Source: Coturnix japonica
Taxonomy: Eukaryota; Chordata; Aves; Galliformes; Phasianidae
DNA length: 64,000 nucleotides
Assembly: GCF_001577835.2 (NCBI RefSeq)
Contig: NC_029542.1
Coordinates: forward strand, 76,997 to 140,996
Direction of reading: 5' to 3'
Shown here: positions 10,383 to 23,509 of the stretch, piece by piece
Numbering within the stretch: position 1 is the first letter of the stretch
How the letters are laid out: each line of letters starts with the position of its first letter
Made by a program: the position numbers and the translations under genes
The notes under the pieces: generated by a model
What the model was told of the DNA's origin: nothing
The model's input: only the letters and a program-made list of their open reading frames with translations
Databases searched by the model: none

Positions 10383-11220
10383 CTGTGTGACAAATTGCTT
10401 TATCGAACATTCTGACCGTAGCTTTTAATGAAGAGGAGAGCACTTTGGCTTTGATGTATGTATATATATCTCCTGAGGACTTCTTCAAATATGTTCTAAA
10501 TAAAAACCCCTTTTAATAATTGACCAATTTTGCTGCCTTTCTTCTATGTCATGTGCTGTGGGATCCTCTCTCACCAGCTCGTGTCTATCACAGACCATAA
10601 AGTAGTTGTATTGTTCTGCATTAATTACAGAAGCTGTGAATGTGGGTAAGCCAAAGCAGGACTGGGCAAGTTTTTCTATAGCACTTTCTTCATACACCTC
10701 AGTCTGTGCATATCCCATCATATACCACCCTGATGCACTGAGACAATCCACACTGAACCTCCTCATCCAACATGGCCTAAACCCAGCAATGAAACAGTGG
10801 TATTTCTTCACTTGGGTCCTTTCTTGCAGATTACCACAATCCCCCTGACCAAAATGACGAAGGAAGAATTTGTTCCTCTTTCAGATATGAATTTGCCTCC
10901 ATTCTCTCATTCTCATATTTTAGGTTATGTAGGGTGGGAGAGTGGGGCAAACACTCCTACTAACTTCCTCTGTAGCTGAAATTAAAGACAGACACTCTGC
11001 AAAGCAACTCAGTTTTGTTGCCTCTGATTTCTGTTCAGTAGAAGAAACAGAGCTTGCTAGAAGGAGCCACTGTAACTCCAAAATTCAGTATTATACTCTT
11101 GCTCATGCATGACTAGCTACACCTAAGTAAGCCTGAAAACTGAAGTGCTGGAATTACAGTGAATTATATTCTGGTAGTTTTTTATTCTAGTAGAGATCCT
11201 TCTTCTTCCAAAATACTCAC

Positions 11221-11262
11221 TTGGGTTTAGCTTCAGAAGTGTTTCTGTCCCAGAGTTAATCA
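11221..11262 (-). pseudogene. TRAJ: Truncated J-alpha relic
   Basis: A gtgagt donor precedes a short coding stretch reading INSGTETLLKLNP. The spacing suggests the F-G of the core has become I-N. A cacagtc heptamer-like site follows directly at 11263-11269, so the 5' part of the J is missing, and no good nonamer stands 12 bases on. A decayed J. Confidence 0.5.
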
Positions 11263-11549
11263 CACAGTCACTTATAGCTTCTCCATTACAATGAGCTACC
11301 ATAAAATGCCACTCAAATCCTACATTTAAAAACTTCTGAATGGCATCCAGTTCCAGACAGTCTCATACTGTTGTCAAGTGGTTATCATGAAGCGATCACA
11401 GAAACACGAGCTTCAAAGTCAATTGAGAATTCTCACAACTTAAGCAAGCAGATTCATGAGTTCTGGCTTTGGTGCAAGAAATATCCTCTTCTTTAAGGCA
11501 AATTCTGAATATTACTTCAGTATCTGGTAATTTGTTGGACTCTCTTCAC

Positions 11550-12240
11550 TTTATTTGTGTCTATTGTACTCAGGACACCAGAACTGTACTCAGTATTCCA
11601 AGTGTGTCTTCAGCAGTGCTGAATAGAGTGGAAGGACCACCTCTCCTGACCTACCAGCAAGACTCCCTAATGCAGCCAAGAATACTGTCAGCCTTTTAGT
11701 GTCAAGGGCACATCACTGTCTCCTTTACGTCCACCAGGATCCCCTGGTTCTTCTCTTCTAGGCTGAGTAGTTTCCAGGATGTCCTGGTACCTGAGTAAGT
11801 TTCTCCACAGATATAGGTCTATGCATATCTCCTTGTTGAACTTCGTGATGTTCCTATCAGCCCATTTCTCCATCTGTTGAAGCCCTGCTGAATGACACCA
11901 TGACTCTTTCATCTGCCCTTTTGCCTGTTTTGTGTCACCAGGAAACTCAGCATCCTTAAGAAAGATTTTAGGCAGTACCTAAGACTGACCCCTTGGGTAC
12001 AGCAATAGTTGTACTTCCAGCTGAACTTCATGTCCCTGGTCACCACACTCCAGGCCAAGTTGCTCAGTTAGTTTTCAACCTACGCCACTGTCTGCTCACA
12101 GACAGTGAGCACAATGTCCACCCCACATATCAGTAGCTTGACTATGAAGTTTTTAGGGGACACAAGCACTGAAATCCTTCCTGACATGAAGGTAGACAAA
12201 ATCCACTGCTGTGTCTTAAATTAAGAAGGTTTAACCTATA
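11550..12240 (-). mobile_element. Old CR1 fragment
   Basis: The minus strand resembles the 3' half of CR1 in phrases such as 'ctgaatagagtggaagg', 'ccaggatcccctgg' and 'gccaagttgctcag', but is heavily diverged. No intact frame. Assignment rests on phrase likeness and is approximate at both ends. Confidence 0.45.
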
Positions 12241-13170
12241 TTTAAAGGGAAAAAATAAAAATAAAAACAGGAAAAAAGATCAGAAATTCTTACATTGAGT
12301 AGAATCCTGTATTAGTTTTACACCCTAACAAAAATTAAGTTGATATTTGCCACAAATGTTTTTAGCTACTACAGAAAGTTTTGCAAAGACTCCTTGGAGT
12401 TTGAAAACAAAAAAAAAGAGAAAGAAACAGAAAAGAAAAAAAAAAAAAAAAAAAAAAAAAGGGAGAAAAAGACACAGCAGGATAACACATCCAGTTATTC
12501 TTTGAATCTCATGAACTTCTAATCTTCTCAAGTTGCTGATGGGAAGAGAAGAAGTGTCCAAGGAAAAATCTAAAGCCTTTTCTCAAATTTAACTTCATAT
12601 CCATACCCGGTTACAAACTGTCCAAGTCTGAGGTTCTCTCTTTAAATAAACAGCAACATTGAAACCTTCCTAGTGTGGGACTGGACTGGCAATTGTGATA
12701 ATTGTGATCAGTTGTTATACAGACATAAAGTAGTTAAGAATTTACAGAACCAAATCAGACTGAAAAGTGTTTTAGCAATAATCTCAGCTGATACTGACTT
12801 TAAAAAAAAAAAAAAAAAATACCCACTACTACTACTGGCTAATTTAGTCATAATCCAATTTAAATGCACTGAGAATGATATGATATATATGATATGACAT
12901 ATTATGCATCATATATATATTCCTATGTATGCAGAAGTTTTTCTCCAATTTTTATCTGACTGAAATTTCTGGTTCTAAATATCCCCTTTGGGAAGATTCT
13001 TCATCACTGTATCCAACAACAGCTTACACAGTACCTACTGTGAACTGGATTTTTATCACAACCTTTCTTTTACTTCACAAAACTGATGGAAATATGATTT
13101 GTTTTCCTGGCAGTTCTTCCCATGTTTGTCCCTTGGAAATGTCATCCTCATTTTTCTATAGTTAAAACAC
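12240..13170. other. Intersegment DNA with poly-A tracts
   Basis: Holds a purine run at 12408-12470 with more than 20 consecutive A, another A-run near 12802-12818 and a short ATATGAT repeat near 12876-12920. No gene recognised. Confidence 0.6.
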
Positions 13171-13180
13171 AGTATCTTAC

Positions 13181-13239
13181 CTGAAAGCACTGTGCGTTGT
13201 ACTGCTTGCACAAATATGGTCTTTTCAATGACTTCCATA
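13181..13239 (-). pseudogene. TRAJ: J-alpha relic, F-V-Q-A core
   Basis: The J closest to TRDC. The minus strand reads EKTIFVQAVQRTVLS, with both core glycines replaced. Recombination and splice signals are good: donor gtaagat below 13181, heptamer at 13240-13246 (cactgta), 12-base spacer, nonamer at 13259-13267 (acaaaaaca). The frame is open. Kept signals with a lost core suggest a segment that could be rearranged as a non-productive first step, but this is inference. Confidence 0.72.
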
Positions 13240-13269
13240 CACTGTAGCTCAGCCCTTTACAAAAACAGG

Positions 13270-15400
13270 ATATCTATACTCTCCTGACTTTTAAGAGGTT
13301 CTCATCATGACTCCTTACCACATAAAGGTAGTGATCATCTGAAATTTAAAGCAACTTGAGAAATACCTTCATCTGCTGAAGAGAACAATTGGTAGACGTG
13401 ATGATATAAATTAATCACTCAGTAACTCTGCTAACATAACTCAATATTAGTAAATCTGATTTACATTAAAATGGCTCTTTCTGAGCTGCACTGTATATGT
13501 AATCTGTACTAAAGTCAAAGACTTTCACCTAAATACTGCCTGAGGAGTGAGAAGGAATGTCCAATTCCCTGTAGAATGAAAAGCAGTAGACCAAATCACT
13601 TGACATTTTTAAGTATCTAATAGAGAAATAGAACAGAATTAGAAACCAGAGCAGTCCAATTCTATCTTTCTGCTTAAGGCATCCCACACTCCTCCAAGTC
13701 CATTCATTTTGGTACATAACAAGTTTTAAAGAATTCTTCTACATCATTTCACACACAGTGGACCACAAAGGATAAATCATTTTAGCAGAGTCCTATAGTG
13801 AATAACTGCCCCACAGAACAATCTTCCCACCCTCCTATCCCTTGGTTGGTTGTACCCAATTACTTCTGATCAAGAGCACAGCTTCTGGACAGTGTCTTGC
13901 AATTACACTTAGTCATCATTGATTGCAGTATACCTAATGAAAAAAAAAAGGATCCCTCTGTATTTCTTAAAGAACAAAGGACCACCCAAATTAAAAATCC
14001 CTTTTGCCAAGGAGGAAACTTAATCCTTTAAATCTCAGTAAAAGTAAAGAAAGACTATATTTTTGTTGGTTTTGTGCCAAGAGAAGATCTTTGATAACAA
14101 CAAAGAAACTGACCTGTTTCAAGTGACAGCTAGGTCCATGGGCAGCACTGCTGTGCCTGGTCCTTCCAGAGTGAGAAACTGCTGTGCAGAAGTACTCTCA
14201 GCATTCAAAGGAACAATTACTTGAGGTTCAGAGGAACAAAGGGTGTCACCATATCAACACAGATTCTGAATGCATCTCATTTGTAGCTTTCCTAGGTGCA
14301 AAAATTTGCCTTCTAATTTCTTCCTCACAAGGCACCAGACAGCTGGCACTTAATAGTCATCCATCTTATCATCAGTTCCTTCATTTATTGTAGCCAGAAA
14401 ACGTCTGCTGCATTCCTCACTGTTTCACTCTTCATCCTTGTTTAGCAAGACATCCGTATCTTCAAAAAACCCCAATGTTTGGACTGCTGAGGCTTGTTTT
14501 CTTTAATTTACAGTTTAAAGTCCCCCTATGAGTACTAATATATTTCAAAAGGAGTTCTACAAGTCTTTGCCATATTCTATTTTTTTTCATTCTTAAGAAG
14601 TCACTTTTCTGTACAACAGACTTTATCTTGCACAATCAAATAAGGCATATTTGCATCTCAGTCCAATTATTCATCTTCTTTCACATACAGATTTCTGGTG
14701 GTGGGCTTTTTAAAGCTTATTTCTCATATAACAAGAGTTTTCACCTGCACCTGTTGGCAGTTCAAGAATGCAAAGTCAGAGGTTTAGTCAGAGGTACATA
14801 ATCAGTATATGCAGAGGCAACATTCACTTCATTTTGGTTTGGTTTATTCTTGCTGTTTGTATTTTGTCTTTTGTTGGGCTTTTAAATTATTTTCTTTGTA
14901 GGTTGTTTTGTTTTGTTTCTTTTTGTTTTGTTTGTTTATTTGCTTTTTCTTCCCCCCCCCCCATTCAACTTAATTATTGGAATTCAGCAAATACAAAAGA
15001 GCAGAAAAATTAACACTCTGACCAGCAGGTAGCAGGAGAGATCAAGGAAAGAAATTCATTTTACATCAACATACCTGATTTTGTACAAAACAGTTCAGTA
15101 TTTCAGGAAAACAGAGCATGCAGATGATACTATTATCAGAAGAAGCCAGGGCTGTTCCTATTGTATTCATTATGCCATATAAAACAGTATAAAGATTCAG
15201 CTGCACAAAAGGAAACTTTTTCTTTTTCATGCAATTTTTTATTATTTAAAATAATAGCAAAAGAACAATCAGTTTACCATCTCTATAGACACTTAAAACA
15301 TCTATAAATAGTTTTATGGCTAAAAGTGAAATAAAGCCTGGTTTACCATCTCAAAGTTTAAATGGAAAAGGGTAGACTGGTGGAATCCAATTCACTCCCC

Positions 15401-15433
<33 letters not shown>

Positions 15434-15735
15434 GATTTTTTACCCCATTCTAATGCATTTTCATTACTTTCAGCAAGTTACACTCCAGGGAAGTACTGGG
15501 TTCTGCCCTGAGAACCCTTTAAAATATTTGCGTACTCCATACATTTCTGGGATGTGGGCAGAAGGAGGAGAACAAATCAGTTGAATCATTGGCTGCATGG
15601 ATAGTACTGTGCTCAGGGTTTTGGGCTCTATGGTAGCAGGACACACCTTCAAAAGACCAGACATGCTGACGCTGGTTGGGATGCAGCTGACCAGGAGAGG
15701 CAGGAATATATGAGGCAGCAAAATGGCTGTGCTTA
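13270..15735. other. DNA between J-alpha and a CR1, nothing recognised
   Basis: About 2.5 kb without a J, V, exon or clear repeat. It has a T/C-rich stretch near 14800-14965 and an A-run at 15402-15429. Confidence 0.5.
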
Positions 15736-15739
15736 TCAA

Positions 15740-18190
15740 CAGAGCTTTGAACTGGATTTGATGGGGGAAGTGGATGTACTGCTCAGTGAGTAGAACTAGG
15801 GGACACTGTCACTTTAGGAAGGAGCAGGAGAAAACCTCAGGGAAATTGGGGCAGGCTCATCCAGGAAGGTAACACAATAGCCCAGCTGAAGTGCCTCTAT
15901 GACAGTGCTTGCGGCATGGTAAATGAGCAGGAGGAGGTGGAATACTGTGATTGAGGGCGACAAGATTATTAGAAGGGATAGGCAGAGCAAGAGGAGCAGT
16001 GGAGTGGTTCTCTATGTTAAGAGATAGGTTGCATAAACAGCCATGACCAGGTTGAGAGCTTGTGGGTTAAAAATAGGTACTGGAAAGGACATCTAGTGGT
16101 TGAAGTCTACTACAGGACGCCTGATAAAGCACTCCTACTGATGGGGTGTTCTTTTTGCAGCTACAAAAACCCTGAACTTCGGGAGAGGGAACTTCAGGTT
16201 GTTTAAGAACTTGTTGGATGAGATCCCCTGGGAAACTGTCCCTAGAGACATAGGATCAGAATAGAGCTGGAAGCATTTTATTGACACCTTTCTGAGAGCA
16301 CAGTAGTTCCCAGTATAAGAAATCAAGCAGAGGAGATGGGAAAGCAGCATGGTTGAGCGTGTACCTGTCTGCCAAGCTGAGGGATAAAAAAGAAAAAGTA
16401 CAGGCAGTTGAAACAGGGATGGGTGGTCTGGGAAGAATGCAAGGATGTTCTCTGTACATGCAGAGATGAGATCATGAAAGTCAAGGCACAGATGGAGCTG
16501 AACTTGGTGAGAGTTGTGAAAATAACAAGGGATTCTATAGGCACTCTGGTCAAGAGACAGGTCAAGGAGAGTGTACTCCTGATAAATGAGATGAGAACTG
16601 GCTTCAAAAGACATGGAGAATGCTGAAGTATTTAACAATTTCTTTTCCTCCTTTCTCACTGACAGGCAGATTTCTCATGTCTCTTATGTCCTTGAACCTC
16701 TAGGTGTGGGTTGGGGGAGATGAATCCCTCCCACTGTAAGAGAAGAGCATGTCAGAGACCACCTCATGAGGCTGAATTTGTACAACTGCATGGGGCTGGA
16801 CAACACCCATACCAGGGTCGTGAGGAAGTTGGTTGATGTGGTTGACAAACCTCTCATATTTGAAAAGTAATGGCTGTCAAATGAAGTCCTCAGGGACTGA
16901 AAAAATAGAAACAACTTGGCCATTTTCAAGAAGGGGAGAAAAAGGAAGATGCGAGGATCAACAGATATGTGAGCCCCATGTCTGTACCTGGGAAGATCAT
17001 GGAACAGATCCTCCTGGAATATATGCTAAGGCACATGTGAGATGAAGAGGTGATCTGAGACAGCCAGTATGGCTTCACCAAAGAAGACCATGCCTGACCA
17101 ATCGGGTGGCCTTCTATGATGGAGTGACAGCATCATTGCACAAAGGAAGTCTGGATGTCATCCATCTAGACTTCTGCAGGGACACTGATGTAGTCTCACA
17201 TCACATCCCTGTCTCTAAATTGGAGAAATATAGATTTGATGGCTGGACTGTTAGTGGACAAGGAACTGGTTGGATTATTGCAACCAGAGGGTTGTGATCA
17301 AAGGTTCTATATCCTGGTGGAGGCTGGTGACAAGTAATGAACCCCGGGGATTTCTGGATTCTGGGACCAGTGCTCTTCAACATCTTTATCAGTGACATAG
17401 ATGATGTCAAGTGCACTCTCAACAAGTTTGCTGATGACACCAAGCTGAGCAGTGCAATTGACACAACTGAAGGAAGAGATGTCATCCAGAGGAACCTGGA
17501 CAAGCTTGAAACATGAACCAAATGAGGTTCAACAAGGCCAAGCGTAAGCTGTTGCAGTTTGGTCACACAATCCCTGTGTGTACACATTGGGAGAAGAACT
17601 GACTGAGAACAGTTCTGCAGTATCTTGGAGGTTCTGGTGTATGGAAAGCTTTACAGGGCTAGCAGTGTATACTTGCAGCCCACAGGGCCAACTGTATTCT
17701 GGATTGCATCAAAAGAAAGGTGGCCTTGTGAGGCACCATTGAAGTGCTGTGTCCAAGCCTGGGGACCCCAGCACAAGAAGGATACAGAACTGTTGGAGTG
17801 GGTCCAGAGAAGATGACCAAGACTAAGATGACTAAGGTGACCATAGGGCTGGAGCACCTCTCTCACGAATAAAGGTTGAGGGAGTGGGTTTTGTTTATCT
17901 TGGAGAAGAGTAGGCTCTGGAGACACTTCATTGTGACCTTACAGTATTTGAGGGGAGCTTATAAACAGGAGGAGACCAATTTTTACATGATCTAATAGTG
18001 ATAGGACAAGAAGGAACGGTTTTGAACTAAAAGAGATAAGATTTAGTTTTGGTGTTAGGAAGAAATTGTTTATTCAGAGAATAAACCAGGTTGGATGGGG
18101 CCCTGGGCAACCTGATCTGTTGGTGGTTTCCCTGCCCTTCTTTAATTCCATTCTAACTGAAACCATTCTATGATTCTGTGATTCTCTGAT
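15740..18190 (+). mobile_element. CR1 LINE, degraded
   Basis: A plus-strand CR1 of about 2.4 kb. The endonuclease-region phrase 'gtctactacaggacgcctga' lies near 16100. RT-region likeness runs through 16900-17500 (cttctatgatggagtgac, gtttgctgatgacaccaagc, the FADDTK motif). The terminal ctatgattctgtgattct is near 18170-18190. Frames are broken many times, so it is inert. Confidence 0.8.
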
Positions 18191-18509
18191 GTTCAAAATT
18201 TAACCCTTGCAAAGGAGTATGTAAGCACATTGAGTAATCATCACTCTTAAATAGCTCTTAAAGCTTGCTGAGTTTTGTTGTAGTTGAAAAAAAAAAGAGG
18301 GGAGGATAATTACATTACATAGCAAGAAATCCCACTTTAGCTTGAAATGCTGTACACATAAACAGTTCGAAGACTTATTGATGAGAAAATAGTCTAGACC
18401 TAGTAAGCTTTGGAACATCACATGAAAAAAGCAAAAATCAAGGTTTACTGCAGGGGTAAGAGTGAGTCTTGCTCATGGTACATAGTTGTGTGTTGTAGAG
18501 GGCTTTACG

Positions 18510-18690
18510 TTTTGTTGGAAAAGCATTTGTGGTTTTTATCCTGTTTTACTGTTTAGTAACAACTAAAACAATGGTGTGTCATCAACATTGCTTTTCTCCT
18601 GAAGACAAAACATAACATCATACTAGACAATATGAAGGAAAAATCAGCTTGAAATAGAGCTGAAACCAGGACACACTCCTGATTTAGGTG
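18510..18690 (+). mobile_element. ERVL-type LTR fragment (fossil)
   Basis: The 3' part of an avian ERVL-type LTR, plus strand, ending near 'gctgaaaccaggaca'. Similar to the end of the longer LTR at 21285-21850. Confidence 0.65.
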
Positions 18691-18707
18691 CTGGAATCCT
18701 TTAAAGA

Positions 18708-19010
18708 CAAGATCACAGAATCACAGAATCACAGAATCACAGAATCACAGAATTGTAGGGGTTGGAAGGGACCTCTAGAGATCATCGAGTCCAACCCCCC
18801 TGCCAAAGCAGGCTCCCTACACCACGTTGCACAGGTAGGCATCCAGGCGGGTCTTGAATATCTCCAGAGAAGGAGACTCCACCACCTCCCTGGGCAGCCT
18901 GTTCCAGTGCTCTGTCACCCTCACTGTAAAGGAGTTCTTCCACACATTCGTGCGGAACTTCCTATGCTGTACTTTCATCCCATTACCCCTAAATATCTGA
19001 TCCCACTAAA
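18708..19010 (-). mobile_element. CR1 3' end with tail repeat
   Basis: A minus-strand CR1 3' end. The tail is a run of agaatcac units at 18714-18752, followed by 'ggggttggaagggacctc'. A CCCTAAATA-like repeat lies at its far end (about 18987-19065). Confidence 0.85.
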
Positions 19011-19439
19011 TACCCCACTAAATACCCCACTAAATATTCCACTACCCCTAAATACCCCTAAAGATCTGAATCACTGAACCCATTGAGATAAATATTCTCA
19101 AAAGTTTTTGCTGTTTCTGATATTGGTCTCCATAAAGATATGAGAGATTTTGCAATTGTTTAAATAGGTTCTGAACTGGATTTGTGTCTTTTGCAAGGCA
19201 AGTTTATGGGATAAATTTAAAAGCTACAGTGCAGTTTAATTGCCCCTTTATACCAAATATCAATAGCATTTTAAGATCTTCACTCACTTTTATTCTTTGC
19301 TGATGAGCATCTGGGATCAACAACATACAGAGAAGGTAGAACACTTCCTGAAATGAGATCTCTTTCCAAATGACAATCCAGATGTGTATATCATATGTGT
19401 TTCATGTCACTCTGTACACCTAAGGCCATCTTGCAGCAC

Positions 19440-20090
19440 CAGCCGCAGTGCTGAAAGACAACAGTCCCGCAGTGCTGAAAGACAACAGTCCTCCAGAGGT
19501 GCTGTGATTCATCTATCACATATTCCCTATTTCTTACATAAGTCCATCAATGACAGCTGCCTGGACAGCCCATTCCAGTGCTTGGGCACCTTTTCAGTGA
19601 AGAAATTCTTTTTAATATCTCATCTAAACCTACCTTGGTGCAACCTGAGACCATTTCCTCATGTCCTATCACCTGCCAACAATGAAAAGAGACCAACATT
19701 CTCTTTGTTCAACCTTTTTCTTAGGTAGTTATGAAGTAATGAGATTTCCCTTCAACCTCCTTTTCTCCAGATTAAACAATCCCAATTCCTTCAGCCCCTT
19801 CTTGTAACACTTATTTTGTAGTCCCTATACCAACTTTGTTGTGAATCTTTACACACTCCTGAGCAACACAATATCGCTCTTATAGTGAAGGGCTCAAAAC
19901 TGAACACAGTATTCTAGGTGCAGTCTCACCAGTGTCACATTTGAAGGATCTCTTCTGATACGGAAGAGGATGTCTCTGGTCTTCTCGGTCACCACTGGCT
20001 CGTGTTCAGACAGTTGCTGACCAGCACCACCAAGCCTTTTTCAGCTGGTCAAAGCTCCAGGCATGGACAGTTTTCTTCACGTGTTCTGCA
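19440..20090 (-). mobile_element. Old CR1 fragment
   Basis: A minus-strand CR1 3' half, more diverged than its neighbours, with phrases such as 'ggacagcccattccagtgct' and 'ttctccagattaaac'. A 19-20 base direct repeat (cgcagtgctgaaagacaaca) occurs twice at 19446-19486. No tail is seen. Confidence 0.65.
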
Positions 20091-20785
20091 TTGGTTCAAA
20101 ATTATAGTTTTAACTCTTAACAGAAAAACCACTGATTGTAGGAGATAATTACAAGTTCACAAGGACAAAAAATAGACCAGAGCTGCTACTTAACTCAAAC
20201 TAAAATTCCTAGATTCAAACAACTCACAACAGTGGAAATAATTGGATGTTTTATTGAAACATCCAACACAGTTTATCTAGAAATGTAAAAGCTGGAAAGC
20301 ATTTGTGTGTCTGCATACATACTTGCTTCTTCCACTTGTATCAGGTAGTATAGTAATGTATTGCCTTTCCCATTAACATCTTTTTTTCTCACACTGGCTG
20401 CCTAGGTACCAAAATTCCTCATTGTGTACACAGACTTCTCCCAAGGGCTTACCTACATTTCTTTTTAGTCTTTATTTGACTGATATATTTCTGTACAAAT
20501 TCACGCTATGCCACTTGGTTGTCAAACGTTTATAGTTCCCAGTCTTCCCTGGTGCAAAGTCACAGGATTTCCATTCAGTGGTTTCCAGACACAATCAAGG
20601 ACTACTATTTCTTGATGTTCAGAGAGATCCAGAACTTGTATTCCCAGTCTGAGTCTTGCCTGAAAAAGAGTGATCTGGAGTTTAATGAGTAAGTGTGGTG
20701 GGTGTCATCAGAAAATCAGGATAAAATATGAATGAGCAACTTCTTTTGATTTATATTTAACTTGATTTGTTTTGTCATGTAAATT
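20090..20785. other. DNA between CR1 fragments, nothing recognised
   Basis: No J, exon or RSS pair found. Low-information AT-rich sequence. Confidence 0.4.
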
Positions 20786-20789
20786 TCAC

Positions 20790-21284
20790 TCACCTCCTGA
20801 ATAAGTGCCCAAGCCTGGAGCCCCAAATACAGGAAGAATGTGAAGCTGTTGAGCCATAATTATTTTCAAAGGGCTGGAGAATATCTCTAGTGAAGAAAGG
20901 TTAAAGGAGTTGGGCTTATTTAGCTTGTAGAAGAGAAGGCTCCAGGGAGATCTCATTATGGCCTTCCAGTACTGGAAAGGAGCTTACAAGCATAGGAGGA
21001 CTTTTTTTCACCATCTGATTATGATAGGACAAAGGAGAATGGCTTCAAACTAAAAGAGGGGAAATTTGGGTTAGATGTTAGGAATAAATTCTTTACTCAG
21101 AGAGTGGTGAGGCACTGGTGCAATTTACCCAGAGAAGTTGTGGATTCCCCATCTCTAGAGGTATTCAAAGTCAGGTTGGATGGGATCCTGGACAGTCTGA
21201 TCTGGTGACTGGCAACGCTGCCCCTGGCAGAGGGGGTGGAACTAGTTGATCTTTAAGTGTCGTGCAACTTAAGCCAGTCTATGA
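20790..21284 (+). mobile_element. CR1 3' end
   Basis: A plus-strand CR1 3' end covering the last RT codons and the 3' untranslated part (gagaaggctccagggagatc; ttgatctttaagtgtcgtgc). It abuts the LTR that begins at 21285. Confidence 0.75.
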
Positions 21285-21850
21285 TGTTGTGGTTTAACTT
21301 GCCAGGTGGCTGAGCAACATGCAGTTGTTTGTTCTCTCACTCTTCCTCCCCCTCCCACCCCCCCCAGTGGGATGTGAAAAGAATCAGGAAAAAAAAGAAA
21401 AAAAGAAAAAAAAAAAGAAAAAAAAAAAAAGTAGAACTCATGGGTTGAGATAAAACTATTTACTAATATAGAGAAAAGAATAATAATTATGACAAATAAA
21501 TATATCTATGCGTGTTTATTACAAGTGATACACAAGAAGCAATTGCTCACCACCCCCCATCTGATGCCCAGATAGGGCCCAAAGCAGTGGAATAGAGCAA
21601 GATGAACTCCATCCCTCTTCAAAACGCCTTCTGCATTATGTCGTATGGTATGGAATATCCCTTTGGCCAGTTTAAGTTACCTGTCCTAATTCTGTTCCCC
21701 CCTAGCAACTTGGACCATTCACTGCAAATGGTTTTTGCTCTGTACAAAACTGCAGCAACTGTGAAGATCAGCATGTTACCAACATTGTTTTTCTCCTAGA
21801 ACCAAAATATGGCATCATACCAGACACTCTGAAGAAGATAAATCTGTCCC
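21285..21850 (+). mobile_element. ERVL-type solo LTR (fossil)
   Basis: Starts with tgttgtggtttaac, the well-known start of an avian ERVL LTR family, and carries the expected internal phrases. A purine-rich stretch (21388-21432) lies inside. Plus strand, about 0.57 kb, with no internal viral genes. Looks old. Confidence 0.75.
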
Positions 21851-21854
21851 ACTT

Positions 21855-22590
21855 GATTATATGACTCTACGACAAGATGAAGGTTTTCCTCTAGGAGTTT
21901 GCAGGGTGTGAAAGACTAACCTGACCAAGTTATTGAGCACTGTTTTTAGAGTCTGGCTTGAAGGCAGCAGTAACTCAGTTAGTAGCTGAAAAATCTGATT
22001 TTCTCTCCAGGATGTGGTTAACTTGTTTTTCAAAACAAGGGGGAATTTACCTTGTATGCTGCAAGTTAGTTGTGTTAACCACAGCATCCTGCCTGCTGCT
22101 TCTGAAAGGAGGATGAGCTGGGGAGTTTGAGAGCTGAGTGGCTCTTTAGCAAGTTGCTATAGAATCTGTATCTCTGCATCAAGTATATGTTATTTCCTGC
22201 TGGCCCCTTTCTGGTGACAGCAATTGGAAGAAAACAGTGTTTTCTCATCTCTCTGCTTTTCTTCCCCATGCTCATACCAACCTGTCTCTCAAGTGTTTTC
22301 TCCTTATGTCTCTTTTTGACATGATCTAGAATATCACACCAGATCATCTAAAAGGTTAAGGAAAAAAAAAAAAAGTGAGAAAAATTCAAATCCCCTTAGT
22401 CTGGCCTTCCTGGAGCTTTTTAATGTGCCAAAGAATGCCTTCGCTTCTCAGTACAACCCTAGGAAATACAAATTCAGTCAACAGGAAATCCATGTTATAA
22501 AGCTCCATTTCTGATTTCACTGGTCATTGGAACAACTAGATTTTAGCAATCTCCTTTCCAAATTCAGAGGAATAAACACAGCACAATCTA
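21855..22590. other. DNA 3' of TRDC, nothing recognised
   Basis: Between the LTR and the probable TRDC polyadenylation site. No exon, J or repeat was recognised. Confidence 0.4.
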
Positions 22591-22594
22591 CAGC

Positions 22595-23190
22595 ACTTTA
22601 GCACACTAAAACTTTATTTGGGTAATTACTACAGTTACTTAAAATGGAGGTGTTGTACACTTTGCAGAAGTTAACAAGTTAAGTAAAGAAATGCAAGTAT
22701 AAATGTTACTGTGGTTGAATATTATCTGGTTGCACTGAATCACTTCAGGTCCAACACAGATTCCCTCATCTACACTAGAAAAAGATTGTTACTGAAGCTA
22801 TCTAAAAAGCAATAAGACCATTAGTAGCCTCTCCTGAATCCTCTTAGCAGTAAAATCTCGGCTCTCTGGAGTAATGCAGCATTCCTGTAAAGGTGTTTTT
22901 AAATGGTTGCATACCTATTGTGAGGCTCTGATTTTTAAAATTATCAGTGCTGGTGGGATGCTTATATGCAAAAGATAAAAGAGTGGGAAAAGCAATTTCT
23001 ACTTAGCAAAGGAATGAAGAAAAATATACTCTCTTCAGTTCACAGAGAACAAGAAATAGCAAAATCAGTTACAACTCCAGCAGTTACATGAACTGTTTAG
23101 GAAGGTTTTCCACCTCTGAAATTCATTCTGCTGGTAAACGCTCTCTCCTGCTGTTCCTCACACTTTTGCTGCCTTTTTTTTCTCCATTGC
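22595..23190 (-). other. TRDC: Probable TRDC 3' untranslated exon with poly-A signal
   Basis: A strong acceptor (ttcttccag) ends at 23191 on the minus strand. An AATAAA signal sits at 22613-22618 with no other exon between. Together with the small exon at 23423-23509 this fits a spliced 3' untranslated region; in mammals the last TRDC exon is also untranslated. An inference from splice signals only; no transcript was seen. Confidence 0.4.
22613..22618 (-). terminator. Polyadenylation signal AATAAA, likely of TRDC
   Basis: AATAAA on the minus strand, about 1.15 kb downstream of the TRDC stop codon and in the correct orientation. Confidence 0.5.
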
Positions 23191-23422
23191 CTGGAAGAAC
23201 AAAGTGTGTTTTAGTCTATATTTAATGTAATACATTTAATGCATATACCCCTCTGCTGTTTGATTGCTGTTGGGTCAAGACAGGAAGACTCACAGGCCTC
23301 ATTCTGGACTATTTTTTATCACTCTGCGATCATTTATTTAAAAATTCTTCCTCCTCCTCTCTTTCCTGCCAGCCATTCACATATTTTTGTTTTGGGAGCC
23401 ATCCTTTTGATTCCTTACTCAC

Positions 23423-23509
23423 CTTGATTGTTTTCCAAGCTTCAGGTTCTGCCATTTGAGCCAGTCAGTGAAATATTTCTTGGGCATCTGTGATAAAATC
23501 TGAGATGCT
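23423..23509 (-). other. TRDC: Probable untranslated TRDC exon 4
   Basis: An 87-base segment with a good acceptor (gttttgccag) on one side and a consensus donor (aaggtgagt) on the other. It lies between coding exon 3, whose stop is followed at once by a gtaagg donor, and the poly-A-bearing exon. By position it should be untranslated. One frame is open throughout but shows no known motif. Confidence 0.45.

Noticed and set aside
13270-22000. Possible inverted V-delta gene 3' of TRDC, as found in mammals.
   Set aside because: No plus-strand V exon (Cys, Trp, YFC) or RSS pair was found; the region is mainly CR1 and LTR sequence.
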